Source: Nitrospira sp.
GTDB taxonomy: Bacteria; Nitrospirota; Nitrospiria; Nitrospirales; Nitrospiraceae
Direction: 5' to 3'
DNA: 52,962 bases
NCBI GenBank assembly: GCA_024330925.1
Contig: JANDJK010000008.1
Span: 1 to 52,962, forward strand
The notes beneath the pieces were generated by a model, which had not been told where the DNA came from, did not search any database, and worked only from the letters and a program-made list of their open reading frames with translations. The position numbers and the translations under genes were made by a program. This document shows, piece by piece, positions 17,052 through 27,747 of this stretch (the stretch's first letter is position 1; each line of letters begins with the position of its first letter).

Positions 17052-18391
17052 GGCAATCTCATGAGTTTGAGAGTCGGTTGTTGCACAGCAAGTTGGCCAA
17101 TGGCGTAACGTTCGGTTGCCGCACTAATGGCAACCGGCTTGATTTGATTACAGAGGTTGTCGGCGGAAGCGACGGCAACCCGGGTGAAGTTAGGCGCTCT
17201 TCCATAGCGGAGCCCATCCTCAACACTGGTTTCAAAAAGGACGGGCACGGTGGTTCCAATCTGCTGATGATGAAAGACCAGTTGCTTCGTCCGTCCAATC
17301 TCGTGCAGGAGCTTGATCCGTCGGTTGATGACGGAGGAGGGGACTGTCTGTTTCAGGCGGGCCGCTGTGGTTCCCGGTCTTGGTGAATAGGGAAAGATGT
17401 GAAAGTATGCAAATGGCAGATCCGTCGCGATCGCAACTGTGTTGCGAAAAGCTGTCTCGGTTTCGCCGGGAAATCCCACCATCAGATCAGTCCCTAATCC
17501 CAGATGAGGAATCTTGATCATGGCCCGTTCGATTAACTTCACATAGGCTTTGACGGTGTAGCCGCGGTTCATAGTCCGGAGAATCTCGTCATCCCCGCTT
17601 TGCAAGGGAATATGAAGCGAAGGACACAGTTTCGAGGAATCAGCCAAGAGGTCCAACAGGTCGTCTCCAACCGTAGTTGGCTCGATAGAGGAAAGACGGA
17701 TGCGGACAATACCGTCAATGCGTTCAAGGCGACGGAGTAGGGAGCAAAGATCGCGATCCTTATGGCAGTATTGTCCAATATTGACTCCACTCAACACAAT
17801 TTCTTGATAGCCTCGATCGGCTAGGTTGGCGACCTCCGCTTCGATATCTTCTAATTGTCGGCTCCGTTCATGCCCGCGTGCGAAGGGGATGATGCAAAAG
17901 CTGCACATGGCATTACAACCATCTTGGATTTTGACCGAAGCTCTGGTCCCATCCGGTTCGCCGAAATAGGGCAAAGCAAAATCGTCGCGCCGAATCGTCT
18001 TGGTATGTATGACGTGGGGGGACGAACGTTTTTGCAACTCATGGGCTGGTGGGACGTAAGCAGGCAGATCCCACTTGAATTGATTTCCCACGATCAAATC
18101 GATACCAGCCTCACGGGTAAGCCGTACTAATCCTGTTTGAGCGTAGCATCCAGTTACGGCAATGAATGCATGGGGGGAATGTTTGAGAGTTTTACGGATC
18201 AGATATCGTGATGTGCGTTCGGCATCTTCCGTTACGGCACAGGTGTTGAGCACAAACAGATCGGTGGGCTGGCCAAACTCGACCAGCTCGAATCCTTTTC
18301 GACGAAGACCTTCCCCTAACACCGCGGACTCTGCATGGTTTAACCGGCATCCTACAGTATAAAGCGACGCCCGGCGCTTGGTTGTTGTCAT
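17048..18391 (-). CDS. mtaB: tRNA t6A37 methylthiotransferase
   Basis: A paralogue of MiaB that methylthiolates N6-threonylcarbamoyladenosine 37 in tRNAs reading ANN codons. From ATG 18391 (447 residues): auxiliary-cluster cysteines C15, C51 and C82, radical-SAM C159-x3-C163-x2-C166 (CNAMCSFC), then IIPFARGHERSR, typical of MtaB. TTG 18430 is an alternative start without family support. It is the first gene of a two-gene unit with miaB and is divergent from the exported protein at 18573. Confidence 0.92.
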   Translation of the reverse strand: MTTTKRRASLYTVGCRLNHAESAVLGEGLRRKGFELVEFGQPTDLFVLNTCAVTEDAERTSRYLIRKTLKHSPHAFIAVTGCYAQTGLVRLTREAGIDLIVGNQFKWDLPAYVPPAHELQKRSSPHVIHTKTIRRDDFALPYFGEPDGTRASVKIQDGCNAMCSFCIIPFARGHERSRQLEDIEAEVANLADRGYQEIVLSGVNIGQYCHKDRDLCSLLRRLERIDGIVRIRLSSIEPTTVGDDLLDLLADSSKLCPSLHIPLQSGDDEILRTMNRGYTVKAYVKLIERAMIKIPHLGLGTDLMVGFPGETETAFRNTVAIATDLPFAYFHIFPYSPRPGTTAARLKQTVPSSVINRRIKLLHEIGRTKQLVFHHQQIGTTVPVLFETSVEDGLRYGRAPNFTRVAVASADNLCNQIKPVAISAATERYAIGQLAVQQPTLKLMRLP

Positions 18392-18572
18392 AGGGATAAC
18401 ATTATAGGGAGAGCGCTTCTCGGTGAGCAAGCTTGGATCCGGAGAGTTTTTTTAAGCGTACAGGTTTTGAACTGAAGGGACGCTCATGGTAGGATGCCTT
18501 GCCGTTTGACAATCTCTCAGCAGCCGGTTCCGGTCTCAAGGGCGGGAGCACAGGTTCCCGGAGCGCAACGTC

Positions 18573-18989
18573 ATGGTGTCTCGGTTGATGACAATCTTGG
18601 CCTTGTGGGGATTCGTGATGGGGGTGGTAAACGGTTGCCTGTCCTCAGCTATCGCGAGTGACCAACTTCCTGTGGAGCCGGATGTCGCTACCCGGTTGGA
18701 TGAGCTCTACGATCATGAGGCCAGACTCTTTATTGCGCTCTATTCTTTGGCTGGTAATGGTCGGGTCGATTACGTGACGGCGAGGGTCGTGCGGGAATTT
18801 GCCCGCAGCGCCTATGGAAATCCTGTCTACCAGACGGAGGCTCAACCTATCTTTTATTGGTGGAACCACACGATGTGGAACGATCCCGAGCAGGACGGGG
18901 TTAACGGTAATGAACAAGTCTATCAAGAGAACACGGATTTTGACATCTCTCGCTACAAGCCCTGTTCATTCAACGGGCAGTCCTGCTGA
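18573..18989 (+). CDS. Small exported protein of unknown function
   Basis: A 138-residue protein with an N-terminal hydrophobic signal (TILALWGFVMGVVNGCLSSAIA), cleaved probably after IASA-like SSAIA near residue 28. The mature part is acidic, contains IFYWWNHTMWNDPEQDG and ends in two cysteines (CSFNGQSC). No family is recognised. A Cys at residue 22 gives a weak alternative as a lipoprotein. It precedes the AmpG-like gene by 116 bases. Confidence 0.55.
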   Translation: MVSRLMTILALWGFVMGVVNGCLSSAIASDQLPVEPDVATRLDELYDHEARLFIALYSLAGNGRVDYVTARVVREFARSAYGNPVYQTEAQPIFYWWNHTMWNDPEQDGVNGNEQVYQENTDFDISRYKPCSFNGQSC

Positions 18990-19105
18990 TCCGTAGCCAT
19001 TTCCGAACGTATTTCCCCTTGCCATTTCGAGATTCTGCTGAAGAACCGCGTCGGCGATGATATGCTCCCTCTCTATGAGAGTTCGTTTGACGTGAGTGCT
19101 GCTTC

Positions 19106-20368
19106 GTGACCGACTCTGCCTTCCAGTCTCGGTTCATCAATCGGCGTCTCGCCGTGATGTTGCCATTGGGGTTTGCCTCTGGCCTGCCGCTTGCTCTCAC
19201 AGCCGGCACCTTACAAGCCTGGCTGACCGTCGAGGGGGTCGATCTGAAAACCATCGGGGCGTTTACGCTGGTTGGTCTCCCCTATACCCTTAAATTTCTA
19301 TGGGCTCCAGCGATGGATCACCTTGTGCCTCCCTGGCTGGGGCGACGTCGGGGCTGGATGATGCTCACGCAATCGTCTGTGGCGATCGGACTAATGCTCA
19401 TGGCGATGGCCGGGCCTGGTGATCACCCGGAGATGCTGGCTGTTTTGGCGTTGCTGGTTGCGTTTTTCTCGGCCTCGTTAGATATCGTGTTCGATGCCTA
19501 TCGGACCGAGACGTTACAGCCCCATGAGCGAGGACTGGGTGCAGCAGTCTGGGTTAATGGGTATCGCATGGCCTTGTTGGTCGCCGGCGCCGGCGCGTTG
19601 ATGCTGGCCGATGCTATTGGCTGGCGGGCGACATATTTGGTCATGGCTGCTGTCATGGCTGCAGGGCTTGCGACGATCGTTGTGAGCCCTGAACCTGCTT
19701 ATGTGGCCAAGCCTCCGCGGAGTTTTGCCGAGGCGATTGGCGCGCCGGTCAAGGAATTTTTTTCTCGTCCCCGTGCGTTGGGATTGTTGGCTGTCGTGGT
19801 GTTGTATAAGCTTGGCGACGCGGTAGCCGCGTCCCTCCAGACAGCCTTTTTCATCGGGGGGGTCGGCTTCTCGTCATCGGATGTGGGGATGGTCAAGGGG
19901 GTCGGGGTCGTCGCTACCCTGGTTGGTGCTGTACTCGGGGGAACAATGATGACGAGGATGAGATTGATGACAGCTCTGTTGGTCTTTGGATTGCTGCAAG
20001 CCCTCTCAAACTTGGGGTTTGCCTTGGTGGCTTTGATGGGAAAAAACACGATTCTGCTGACAGTAGCAGTTGTGGTGGAAAATGTGACAGGGGGAATGGG
20101 AACCGCAGCGTTCGTGGCGCTAATTATGTCGTTGTGCGACCCTCGCTATACAGCGACCCAGTTTGCCTTGTTGTCATCTTGCGAAGCGTTGGGTCGGGTC
20201 TTTGCTGGTCGGCCGTCCGCCGTTCTCGTAGAAACAATTGGATGGGTGGAGTTCTTCATCATGACTTTTGTGGTGGCGTTGCCTGGTCTAGTGGTTGTAT
20301 GGTTTCTGAAGAAGCACCTCGGGATAGAGAAAAATGTTGAGAAAATAAATTGGTCTCAAGCGGTGTGA
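19106..20368 (+). CDS. ampG: AmpG-like MFS permease
   Basis: A 12-span MFS protein of 420 residues. The N-terminus RLAVMLPLGFASGLPLAL and FLWAPAMDHLVPP, followed by LGRRRGWM, are hallmarks of AmpG. AmpG imports GlcNAc-anhydroMurNAc peptides from the periplasm for peptidoglycan recycling. DIVFDAYRTE also fits the family. Substrate is inferred from family only. Start GTG 19106 has a weak ribosome site. No ampD or nagZ gene is nearby in the window. Confidence 0.85.
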   Translation: MTDSAFQSRFINRRLAVMLPLGFASGLPLALTAGTLQAWLTVEGVDLKTIGAFTLVGLPYTLKFLWAPAMDHLVPPWLGRRRGWMMLTQSSVAIGLMLMAMAGPGDHPEMLAVLALLVAFFSASLDIVFDAYRTETLQPHERGLGAAVWVNGYRMALLVAGAGALMLADAIGWRATYLVMAAVMAAGLATIVVSPEPAYVAKPPRSFAEAIGAPVKEFFSRPRALGLLAVVVLYKLGDAVAASLQTAFFIGGVGFSSSDVGMVKGVGVVATLVGAVLGGTMMTRMRLMTALLVFGLLQALSNLGFALVALMGKNTILLTVAVVVENVTGGMGTAAFVALIMSLCDPRYTATQFALLSSCEALGRVFAGRPSAVLVETIGWVEFFIMTFVVALPGLVVVWFLKKHLGIEKNVEKINWSQAV

Positions 20369-20417
20369 TTCTCCCCTCAGGGGATGGTGCGTTGGATGCA
20401 CTCGGAGAGATACGTTC

Positions 20418-20861
20418 GTGACAGGAACGCGCAGACAGAGAGGGGACAGTCTGACGAAGATACACAGGGGATTGGGCGACGAGCAGGATGAGTCTTTGAG
20501 GCTTGGGCGATGGGTTACCCTTGTGCTCGTGCTGACAGGAGCGGTATGGTTAGCCTGGTCGAATCCTTCAACGGATGAATATGTTCAATTCGTCGAGGCG
20601 GAGTTGCAACGGGTACTCCATCAAGCAGGGGATCGCGTTGCTGTGCCGAGTCGGCGGTTTCTCCTAGAGATTGTTCGCCCTTCCAGCGGGCAACTGGTTG
20701 CACGTTTCGTTCGACCGGCGACGACGAGACACAATTGGGGGTTCTTCAGTCGGTATGAAACGCTGGTGGGAGGGAGCAAGGTTGTTGTGCTTGGGATCGG
20801 CGGCCGATTCATTCCCCTCACCGACGTAAAAGAAGCTCTCGAAAAGATTAAAGAAGAGTAA
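20418..20861 (+). CDS. Small membrane-anchored protein (DUF4359-like)
   Basis: A 147-residue protein with one N-terminal membrane span (about 33-48, VTLVLVLTGAVWLAW), followed immediately by NPSTDEYVQFVEAEL. A span followed by NPS-x-x-x-Y-x-x-F/Y resembles DUF4359 proteins, a tentative match. The rest is a soluble, probably periplasmic domain. GTG 20418 is used. It lies 49 bases after ampG in the same direction and may be co-transcribed. Confidence 0.5.
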   Translation: MTGTRRQRGDSLTKIHRGLGDEQDESLRLGRWVTLVLVLTGAVWLAWSNPSTDEYVQFVEAELQRVLHQAGDRVAVPSRRFLLEIVRPSSGQLVARFVRPATTRHNWGFFSRYETLVGGSKVVVLGIGGRFIPLTDVKEALEKIKEE

Positions 20862-21084
20862 TCGAGTGCCCGGACAAACTGAAATCGTGCTCTCTTAAAA
20901 AGAAGGTGCATGTTGTTCCCAGCCAACCAGTGATCCTCTTCCGCCTTCCTCGAATCTTCCCTCTCGACTCACTGAAATGCTTGATTCGTGTCGTCGCCTT
21001 GTGGTGGTCTGTTGGGGACGCCTAAGTGGCTCTGCTGTGAGAGGGACGTCTATTCACAGGTTCTCCCCACATTCCACAGAAACA

Positions 21085-21132
21085 CTACTATATTTAGTGT
21101 TGACAAAAAATAATAATAGCTATATGTAGTTG
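21085..21132. promoter_or_regulatory. Tandem NrdR-box-like sites upstream of nrdJ
   Basis: Two 16-base sites resemble the NrdR operator, roughly ACACTATATATAGTGT. Box 1 (21085-21100) is CTACTATATTTAGTGT, 13 of 16 matching. Box 2 (21117-21132) is TAGCTATATGTAGTTG, 10 of 16 matching with the CTATAT-TAGT core kept. The centres are 32 bases apart, about three helical turns, as is typical of paired NrdR boxes. Box 2 overlaps the predicted -10. NrdR is the Zn-ribbon/ATP-cone repressor of ribonucleotide reductase genes; its own gene is not in the window. Confidence 0.7.
21100..21128 (+). promoter_or_regulatory. Predicted sigma70 promoter of nrdJ
   Basis: A perfect -35 TTGACA (21100-21105), a 17-base AT-rich spacer and a -10-like TATGTA (21123-21128). 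The -35 starts at the last base of NrdR box 1 and the -10 lies inside box 2, which would let NrdR block polymerase. The leader of ~120 bases contains a short hairpin (CCTCCA/TGGAGG near 21136-21148). No cobalamin riboswitch is evident. Confidence 0.6.
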
Positions 21133-21258
21133 CTCCTCCAGTGGAGGTCCCATAATAAGCATGAGCTCGTTTTTGTTCTGGGAAATACAGACTCGGCATG
21201 ACAATCAGAGAAGGCGGTTTTGATAATTTCGTCTCCCTAAGTCCCAAGGAGGAATGCT

Positions 21259-24200
21259 GTGAGAATTGAACGACGATTCACCCAGCGAGGTCGAAGTCCC
21301 TATGAAGGGATCACCTTTGTCAAACGATCGTCCGAGATTCGCAATCCGGATGGTTCTATTGTCTTTCAGCTCGACAACATTGATGTGCCGGAGCAGTGGT
21401 CACAGTTGGCGGTCGATATTCTGGCACAGAAGTACTTCAGAAAAGCTGGGGTCCCTCAGCGCGATGAACAGGGGCAGGTGTTGAAGGGCCCGGATGGGAA
21501 ACCGGTGTTGGGGGGCGAGCGTGATGCCCGGCAGGTTTTTGAACGAATGGCTGGCTGTTGGACCTATTGGGGCAAGTCTCATGGCTATTTTACAACTTCT
21601 GAAGATGCCGAGGCGTTTCACGATGAACTGTGCTACATGCTAGCCCGGCAGATGGTGGCTCCTAACTCACCTCAGTGGTTCAATACGGGCCTCCATTATG
21701 CCTATGGCTTATCCGGGCCCGCTCAAGGACACTATTACGTTGACCCCGTTACTCGCGAGGTAGTCAAGGCGACCAATGCTTTTGAGCATCCCCAACCGCA
21801 CGCCTGTTTCATCCAGTCGATTGAGGATGATCTGGTGAATGAAAATGGCATCATGGATCTGTGGGTTCGTGAGGCAAGGCTGTTTAAGTATGGTTCAGGC
21901 ACTGGCACCAACTTCTCCAAACTGCGTGGTGAGGGAGAGGAATTGTCCGGTGGGGGTAAATCGTCCGGTTTGATGTCTTTTTTGAAGATCGGAGACCGGG
22001 CGGCAGGAGCGATCAAATCAGGGGGAACGACCAGGCGAGCTGCCAAAATGGTGTGTTTGGACCTAGATCACCCGGATGTTGAGGAATTCATTGACTGGAA
22101 GGTGATCGAGGAGCAGAAAGTGGCGGCGATGGTAACCGGCTCAAGAATTTGCGCACAGCGGCTCAACAGCGTGCTCAAGGCCTGTCATGTCGCCGATGGC
22201 AAGGGAGGGGTTAAGCTCGACCTGGATCCCAAGACCAACCAGGTATTGCGAGAGGCTTTGGCTCAGGCTCGACGGGACATGGTGCCAGAGGCCTATATCC
22301 AGCGAATGTTTGCCTATGCGAAGCAGGGATACACCCACTTCGTTTTTCACGAATATGACACCAATTGGGATGGCAAGGCTTATCAAACTGTCTCAGGGCA
22401 GAACTCGAACAACAGTGTCAGAATTCCCAACGAGTTTTTCGCCGCTTTGGACGCCGATGGGGATTGGCATTTGCGGCGCCGGACTGACGGCAAAATTTGC
22501 AAGACTCTCAAGGCACGTGATTTGTGGGACCGCATCGCCTGGGCAGCCTGGGTGTGTGCAGATCCAGGAACGCAATATGACACCACGATCAACGAATGGC
22601 ATACCTGTCCAGAAGACGGACGCATCAATGCGTCGAACCCCTGCTCGGAATACATGTTCTTGGACGACACAGCCTGTAACCTAGCCTCGCTCAATCTTGC
22701 AGCGTTCTACAGCCCCGATGGACGGTTCGAATTGGAAAATTTCCGACATGCTGTGCGGCTGTGGACCATTGTGTTGGAAATCAGCGTGTTGATGGCGTCG
22801 TTTCCCAGTCGGTCGATTGCCGAGAAGAGTTATCGGTTTCGAACGCTCGGTCTAGGGTACGCCAATTTGGGGACCGTGTTGATGCGCCAGGGGATTCCAT
22901 ATGACTCCCCCAAGGGTCGTGCAATTTGTGCGGCCATTACGGCCATCATGACGGGCGAAGCGTACAGCACGTCTGCGGAGATGGCAGCAGAATTGGGGCC
23001 GTTCCCGGGCTATGAGCGAAACCGCGAGCATATGCTGCGGGTGATCCGCAATCACCGCCGGGCAGCCTACAATGTTCCGCGAAGCGAGTATGAAGGCTTA
23101 ACCATTAAGCCCATGGGGATTCAAGCCGAACACTGTCCTCCAGACCTCTTGCTTGCTGCTCGCCGGGCGTGGGATCGAGCGCTTGAGCTGGGAATGGCCT
23201 ACGGCTATCGCAATGCCCAGGTAACAGTCATTGCTCCAACCGGTACAATTGGCTTGGTCATGGATTGCGATACGACTGGTATCGAGCCGGACTTTGCCTT
23301 GGTGAAGTTTAAAAAGTTGGCCGGGGGCGGATATTTCAAAATCATCAATCAAAGCCTGCCGGTGGCGCTAGCAACCCTGGGCTACACGGAACAACACATC
23401 CAAGATATTGTCCGTTACTGTGTCGGGGCACAGACCCTGAAGCAGGCGCCCTTTATTAATCATGACTCGCTGCGAGCTAAAGGATTTGATGATGAGGCTC
23501 TGGCTCGCATTGAAAGTAATCTGGCCCAGACGTTTGATATTCAGTTTGTCTTCAACAAATTTATTCTTGGCGAGTCTTTTTGCAAAGAGAAGTTGGGGTT
23601 TAGTGAAAGCCAGCTCAACAGCCCTTCCTTCAACATGCTCCAGGCGCTTGGTTTCACCCAGGAAGAGATTGCTGCGGCAAACGATTATTGTTGCGGCACC
23701 ATGACGGTCGAAGGAGCGCCGCATCTCAAGCCTGAACACCTTCCGGTTTTCGACTGTGCCAATCGTTGCGGTCGGATCGGGCGTCGCTCCATTGCTGTGG
23801 AAGCTCATATCCGCATGATGGCGGCGGCACAGCCGTTCATCAGTGGCGCAATTAGCAAGACGATCAACATGCCGCATGATGCCACCGTGGAAGACGTTAA
23901 ACAGGCCTATCGGTTGGCATGGGAAAGTATGCTCAAGGCGGTGGCGATCTATCGGGATGGGTCAAAGTTGAGCCAGCCGTTAAGTACCTCCTCAGAGATT
24001 GGCAAGGCGGCTGAAGCCGAAGGATCGGTCGAATCGGTTGCCGAGCGAGCAGCTGAACGGGTGGTGGTGCGATACCTAGCCAAGCGACGGCCGTTGCCGA
24101 GCCGAAGGAATGGCTATACGCAAAAGGCAATCATTGGAGGACACAAACTCTATCTTCGGACCGGGGAGTATGAGGATGGAACGTTGGGCGAAATTTTTCT

Positions 24201-24786
24201 TGACATGCACAAGGAAGGGGCGGCGTTCCGAAGCTTGATGAACTGTTTCGCCATTGCCATCTCTCTAGGATTGCAGCATGGTGTGCCGCTCGAGGAATTC
24301 GTGGACGCATTTGTCTTTACCAGGTTCGAGCCCAATGGGCCGGTCAAACTCAATGACCGGATCAAGATGTCTACCTCGATCATCGATTACATCTTCCGTG
24401 AATTGGCCATTACATACCTGGATCGGTACGATCTGGCGCAGGTTAAGGAAGAAGATTTGCGGATGGATTCCATTAAAAAAGACGAAATGGATCCAGAATG
24501 TGTGGAAGACGAAGTGGATCTTAAATCGTTGCCCACATCAGCGCTCCTCACTAAGCATCTGCCGATCCGCCGAAACGGTGGAACAGTGAGAACTGATGAC
24601 AATGGGCACAATGTGGCCCGACAAGTAGAATTTAAGCGTGAGACGCTTACCTTGACAGAGGTACAGAGTGCCAAGATAAAGGGATATGAGGGAGACCCTT
24701 GTCCCGAGTGCAAGCAGTTTACGATGGTGCGCAACGGGACGTGCCTGAAATGCGTTAGTTGCGGCGCCACAAGTGGATGCTCGTAA
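21259..24786 (+). CDS. nrdJ: Class II (adenosylcobalamin-dependent) ribonucleotide reductase
   Basis: Reduces ribonucleotides to deoxyribonucleotides using a B12-derived thiyl radical, independent of oxygen. The 1175-residue protein has the active-site loop NPCSE at 460-464 (C462), APTGTIG from residue 659 and a C-terminal cysteine-rich Zn-ribbon-like tail (C1148, C1151, C1162, C1165, C1168, C1174) typical of the large NrdJ form. Start GTG 21259 has a strong AAGGAGG site six bases upstream. It appears monocistronic behind the NrdR-box promoter. Activity needs cobalamin supply and thioredoxin-type reduction, encoded elsewhere. No class I or III reductase is in the window. Confidence 0.96.
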   Translation: MRIERRFTQRGRSPYEGITFVKRSSEIRNPDGSIVFQLDNIDVPEQWSQLAVDILAQKYFRKAGVPQRDEQGQVLKGPDGKPVLGGERDARQVFERMAGCWTYWGKSHGYFTTSEDAEAFHDELCYMLARQMVAPNSPQWFNTGLHYAYGLSGPAQGHYYVDPVTREVVKATNAFEHPQPHACFIQSIEDDLVNENGIMDLWVREARLFKYGSGTGTNFSKLRGEGEELSGGGKSSGLMSFLKIGDRAAGAIKSGGTTRRAAKMVCLDLDHPDVEEFIDWKVIEEQKVAAMVTGSRICAQRLNSVLKACHVADGKGGVKLDLDPKTNQVLREALAQARRDMVPEAYIQRMFAYAKQGYTHFVFHEYDTNWDGKAYQTVSGQNSNNSVRIPNEFFAALDADGDWHLRRRTDGKICKTLKARDLWDRIAWAAWVCADPGTQYDTTINEWHTCPEDGRINASNPCSEYMFLDDTACNLASLNLAAFYSPDGRFELENFRHAVRLWTIVLEISVLMASFPSRSIAEKSYRFRTLGLGYANLGTVLMRQGIPYDSPKGRAICAAITAIMTGEAYSTSAEMAAELGPFPGYERNREHMLRVIRNHRRAAYNVPRSEYEGLTIKPMGIQAEHCPPDLLLAARRAWDRALELGMAYGYRNAQVTVIAPTGTIGLVMDCDTTGIEPDFALVKFKKLAGGGYFKIINQSLPVALATLGYTEQHIQDIVRYCVGAQTLKQAPFINHDSLRAKGFDDEALARIESNLAQTFDIQFVFNKFILGESFCKEKLGFSESQLNSPSFNMLQALGFTQEEIAAANDYCCGTMTVEGAPHLKPEHLPVFDCANRCGRIGRRSIAVEAHIRMMAAAQPFISGAISKTINMPHDATVEDVKQAYRLAWESMLKAVAIYRDGSKLSQPLSTSSEIGKAAEAEGSVESVAERAAERVVVRYLAKRRPLPSRRNGYTQKAIIGGHKLYLRTGEYEDGTLGEIFLDMHKEGAAFRSLMNCFAIAISLGLQHGVPLEEFVDAFVFTRFEPNGPVKLNDRIKMSTSIIDYIFRELAITYLDRYDLAQVKEEDLRMDSIKKDEMDPECVEDEVDLKSLPTSALLTKHLPIRRNGGTVRTDDNGHNVARQVEFKRETLTLTEVQSAKIKGYEGDPCPECKQFTMVRNGTCLKCVSCGATSGCS

Positions 24787-24790
24787 CCGG

Positions 24791-24885
24791 GGCCACGCTT
24801 GAAGCTAAGTCTGCCGATACTGGTTTGACCAGAGTGAACCGTGTCGGTCGGTTTTCCTTGCAGTGCGTGGCCAAGCTAGTTTTTT
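24791..24885 (+). terminator. Possible nrdJ terminator
   Basis: GGCCACGC (24791-24798) is the exact complement of GCGTGGCC (24865-24872), and a run of six T follows at 24880-24885. The arms are ~65 bases apart with weaker internal pairing, so this would be a branched structure rather than a simple hairpin. It is five bases after the nrdJ stop. Confidence 0.3.
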
Positions 24886-25220
24886 GAGAGTGGCGGAATC
24901 TATGCCAGCATTCCACCTCGTCGGCTCGTCCAGCTTAAAGAAGACTTCGTTGGGCACAACGTTGGTGGATGAGGCCTGGGCTTGGACAGGATCCCGTTCA
25001 GCGATGGATGGCAAGAAAGGAGCGTCCATATGTGATTACGAGGCCATGGTCTCATGGCACTCGCCAGTACAGTAGACCGCTCTGTGTGGCCAACTGCGTC
25101 CGGTTCCGGAAGAACATCGAGTGGTTCCATGGCGTCTGATCCGGATCCAGCTCCACAAACTGGGAGGGCCAGGTTCCCTGTTAGTTCCCTGACCCACGAC
25201 AATAAGAACGAAGCGAACTC

Positions 25221-25595
25221 GTGAATTCACTTGTCACATGGACAAAAGTCGTGTACGCCCTACACGCCTTCAGCCTGCTGACCGGCATCATGGGCACTGC
25301 CACGGTGGTCGGCTCTTTCCTCACTGGTTGGCCCTCGATCATGGCGGTCGTTCTGAACTACATCAAGCGGAAAGATGTTCGCGGTACTTGGCTTGAATCG
25401 CACTTTCGTTGGCAGATCCGAACCTTCTGGTTTGGACTGCTCTGGATCTTCCTTTGCGGGGTCTTCATTGTCGCAACCCTTGGGATCGGCATCCTCTTCG
25501 TATGGCTACCGATCATGCTGGTGGGATTCTGGTTTGTGTATCGCATCGTGCGCGGCTGGGTCACTCTTAGCGACAATCGGCCAATGTATGTGTGA
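25221..25595 (+). CDS. Small membrane protein, DUF4870-like
   Basis: A 124-residue protein with three hydrophobic spans (about 8-35, 68-90, 90-110). The middle carries RKDVRGTWLESHFRWQIRTFWFG, a motif found in small bacterial transmembrane proteins related to DUF4870/Tic20-like families. Function is unknown. Start GTG 25221 has a weak ribosome site. The ~430 bases between nrdJ and this gene hold the possible terminator and nothing else recognised. Confidence 0.7.
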   Translation: MNSLVTWTKVVYALHAFSLLTGIMGTATVVGSFLTGWPSIMAVVLNYIKRKDVRGTWLESHFRWQIRTFWFGLLWIFLCGVFIVATLGIGILFVWLPIMLVGFWFVYRIVRGWVTLSDNRPMYV

Positions 25596-27747
25596 GTTTG
25601 ACCGCTTCACGCGCACAACACGCCCCGATCGTTTGGAAAGCTCGTTTACGAGGGGCCTCCATTGCAAGGGACCAGACACACCTTCCGACCCGGTTGTACA
25701 CGTCGATCCCTGACGCGTCCATACTGAAGATTCCTGAACAAAAGCAAAGGGATGTTTGCTGAGTCCAATGGAAAACCGTAGGCCGTGCCATCTCGGTAAA
25801 GAACCGTTGCTATCAGAGGTCCGCTTTCTGGGCCGCGGATAAGACTGGGTGCTCCATGGAGGGCACGTTGATGACCCTCCCATCCCATAAGATTTTAGTT
25901 GGTGTTGCATTGATTACTTGAGCCTCGGTTTCCTTCCCCTCAACAACGTCTCCGCGCACATGAAAGAGGTGAAGTGGTTGCGACCAGGGCAACCGATGCG
26001 CCGGCAACACAGCATCAATGATGTTTGATATCTCCGTTCACGACCGGAGAATGTTCGTCTGAAGAAATAAATATTGTTCCATAGCAACAGAGCGTTGCGG
26101 GGCATGTGTCAACTCCAAACATTGACAGCCATAGTCCCGGCTTATCGGATCACTCTGACGTTCGAAACGATGATGACCGTCCGATCTCTTGCGCAGTTCC
26201 TCTTCCGTGGACGCGTCTGATTGCTCGGTCTTCTGAACTTGTTCGAATATCAAGTCTCATCGAAGAGGGCAGGCAGGGTGCGAATACAGAATTCCACGGG
26301 TTTCGTGTCGCCTGTCTCCATGCATCCCCTCTCCATCCAAATAAAGAGACCATGTGACAGGTTGCATGCGTTCCATCGCGTAGGTCTGCGCTAGAGTGTC
26401 TGGGCAGGGTTCCCTAATATGCGTGAGGCGGTCGGCACTGAACTTCTGACTGTCGACCACGGCGGCTTCACAAAGACCGACAGCGGCGTCTTGTCCTGCT
26501 TGAGATGAAAAGACTGAGACTATGAGTTCACAGGTGTGAGCGAACATGCTCAGAGGGTCACTGAAAAGGAGTCAGTATGACGTAGATCTCTCGCTGAGTT
26601 GGGATCATCGTGCGGTGGTGGGACATTACGATTTGGGCTTCGATTGCAGAGGAGGTAGGAAGAGGGACGGCATTGATTGCACCGTCAGAGAGCGGACAAG
26701 GTGCAACGCTACTTTGTCGCTTGTTCGCCTATGGCGAGGCGGTCTACCTGTCGAGTAAGGATGAGGATATGCGCAGTATGTGAGGAGAAATGATGGAGAA
26801 CGTTGTTGAATTGGCTAGACATGTCCATAATCGCACGAGCTGGGGTAGTGGCAGGCTGAAGCAAATCCCGAAGCCACTAGCGTGGTCGCTCCTGCGAAAC
26901 CGAGACGCGGCGATGTTTTTGACGTGGAGAGGAACGACGGTATAAAGGCCATCGCTCGTCATTCGCTCGTCGTGGGCAATCGGTTGGTAGTCAGTCTGTC
27001 CGAGCGGCCGTGCCAGTCAAGCTGCGTTTCTCGTATCTTCTTTTCGATCGTTTCTGCGCGCCGGTCTTTGGTGTAGTGGACGGAGGATGATGGTTACGAT
27101 CGACTCGTCGTGTCGTGTGAGCCGCGATCCCGGGCCATCGGCTCGGTGGTTTGGGAGGTGGAGCCTGGTGCTTGCCCTGTGATGATCTTGCGATGAAGAT
27201 CGACGTCCGAACCGGAACCCCTCCCCACTAACGTGTTGCGAGGAAGATTCGTTGATGCCAATGTCTGGGGTGACGCCCATGATGCGTGGGGGGTGGGCCA
27301 ATGCTGCGGCCATCCAGACGATCCACTGACTTCTGCAAAACGATTCTCGACCGTTTTTGGATCGACCTCGAGTGTGTGAGCAGCGGTTCCGACGTTTTGC
27401 TGAGCGTCTGCTTCGAGATCAGTAGTAACGAGATGAATCGATAGTGTTCTGCTCAGAGTCCATTCCAAGGTTGTGCTTCACGGCGGTGGTCTTCAGTGAT
27501 CCTCTGCGGATGACTCATTGGGTGGAGACGGGCAGAGGTACCAATACCATCGTTCACGTTGACAGGATGATGATCCATCTATATACACTGATGAGCATTT
27601 CTTATGCCGAATGGGTACTGCGTTGGAAACAGGGCAGTGCAGGGCAAGGGGTGAGCAAGATGTACAGAGGGACACCTGAAATTGTATGTGGACTGTCGGT
27701 GAACTAGCCGGTATCGTACATACTTTAAGAATGGAGTTGCAGGGGGT
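25596..27747. other. 2.15 kb gene-poor, apparently decayed region
   Basis: No convincing intact gene was found on either strand. Many short open frames overlap, none with a family I recognise. Two places look protein-like. One is a minus-strand reading at 26010-25813 (GDVVEGKETEAQ, TPTKILWDGRVINVP), apparently continuing in another frame near 25830-25720 (LIATVLYRDGTAYGFPLD). The other is a plus-strand reading of 61 codons at 26598-26783 (GRGTALIAPSESGQG, LFAYGEAVYLSSKDED). These may be remnants of lost genes. No transposase, tRNA or repeat array was seen. Confidence 0.45.

Noticed and set aside
21133..21258. Cobalamin riboswitch in the nrdJ leader
   Set aside because: The leader is only ~120 bases and no B12-box-like sequence or matching multi-stem architecture was seen.
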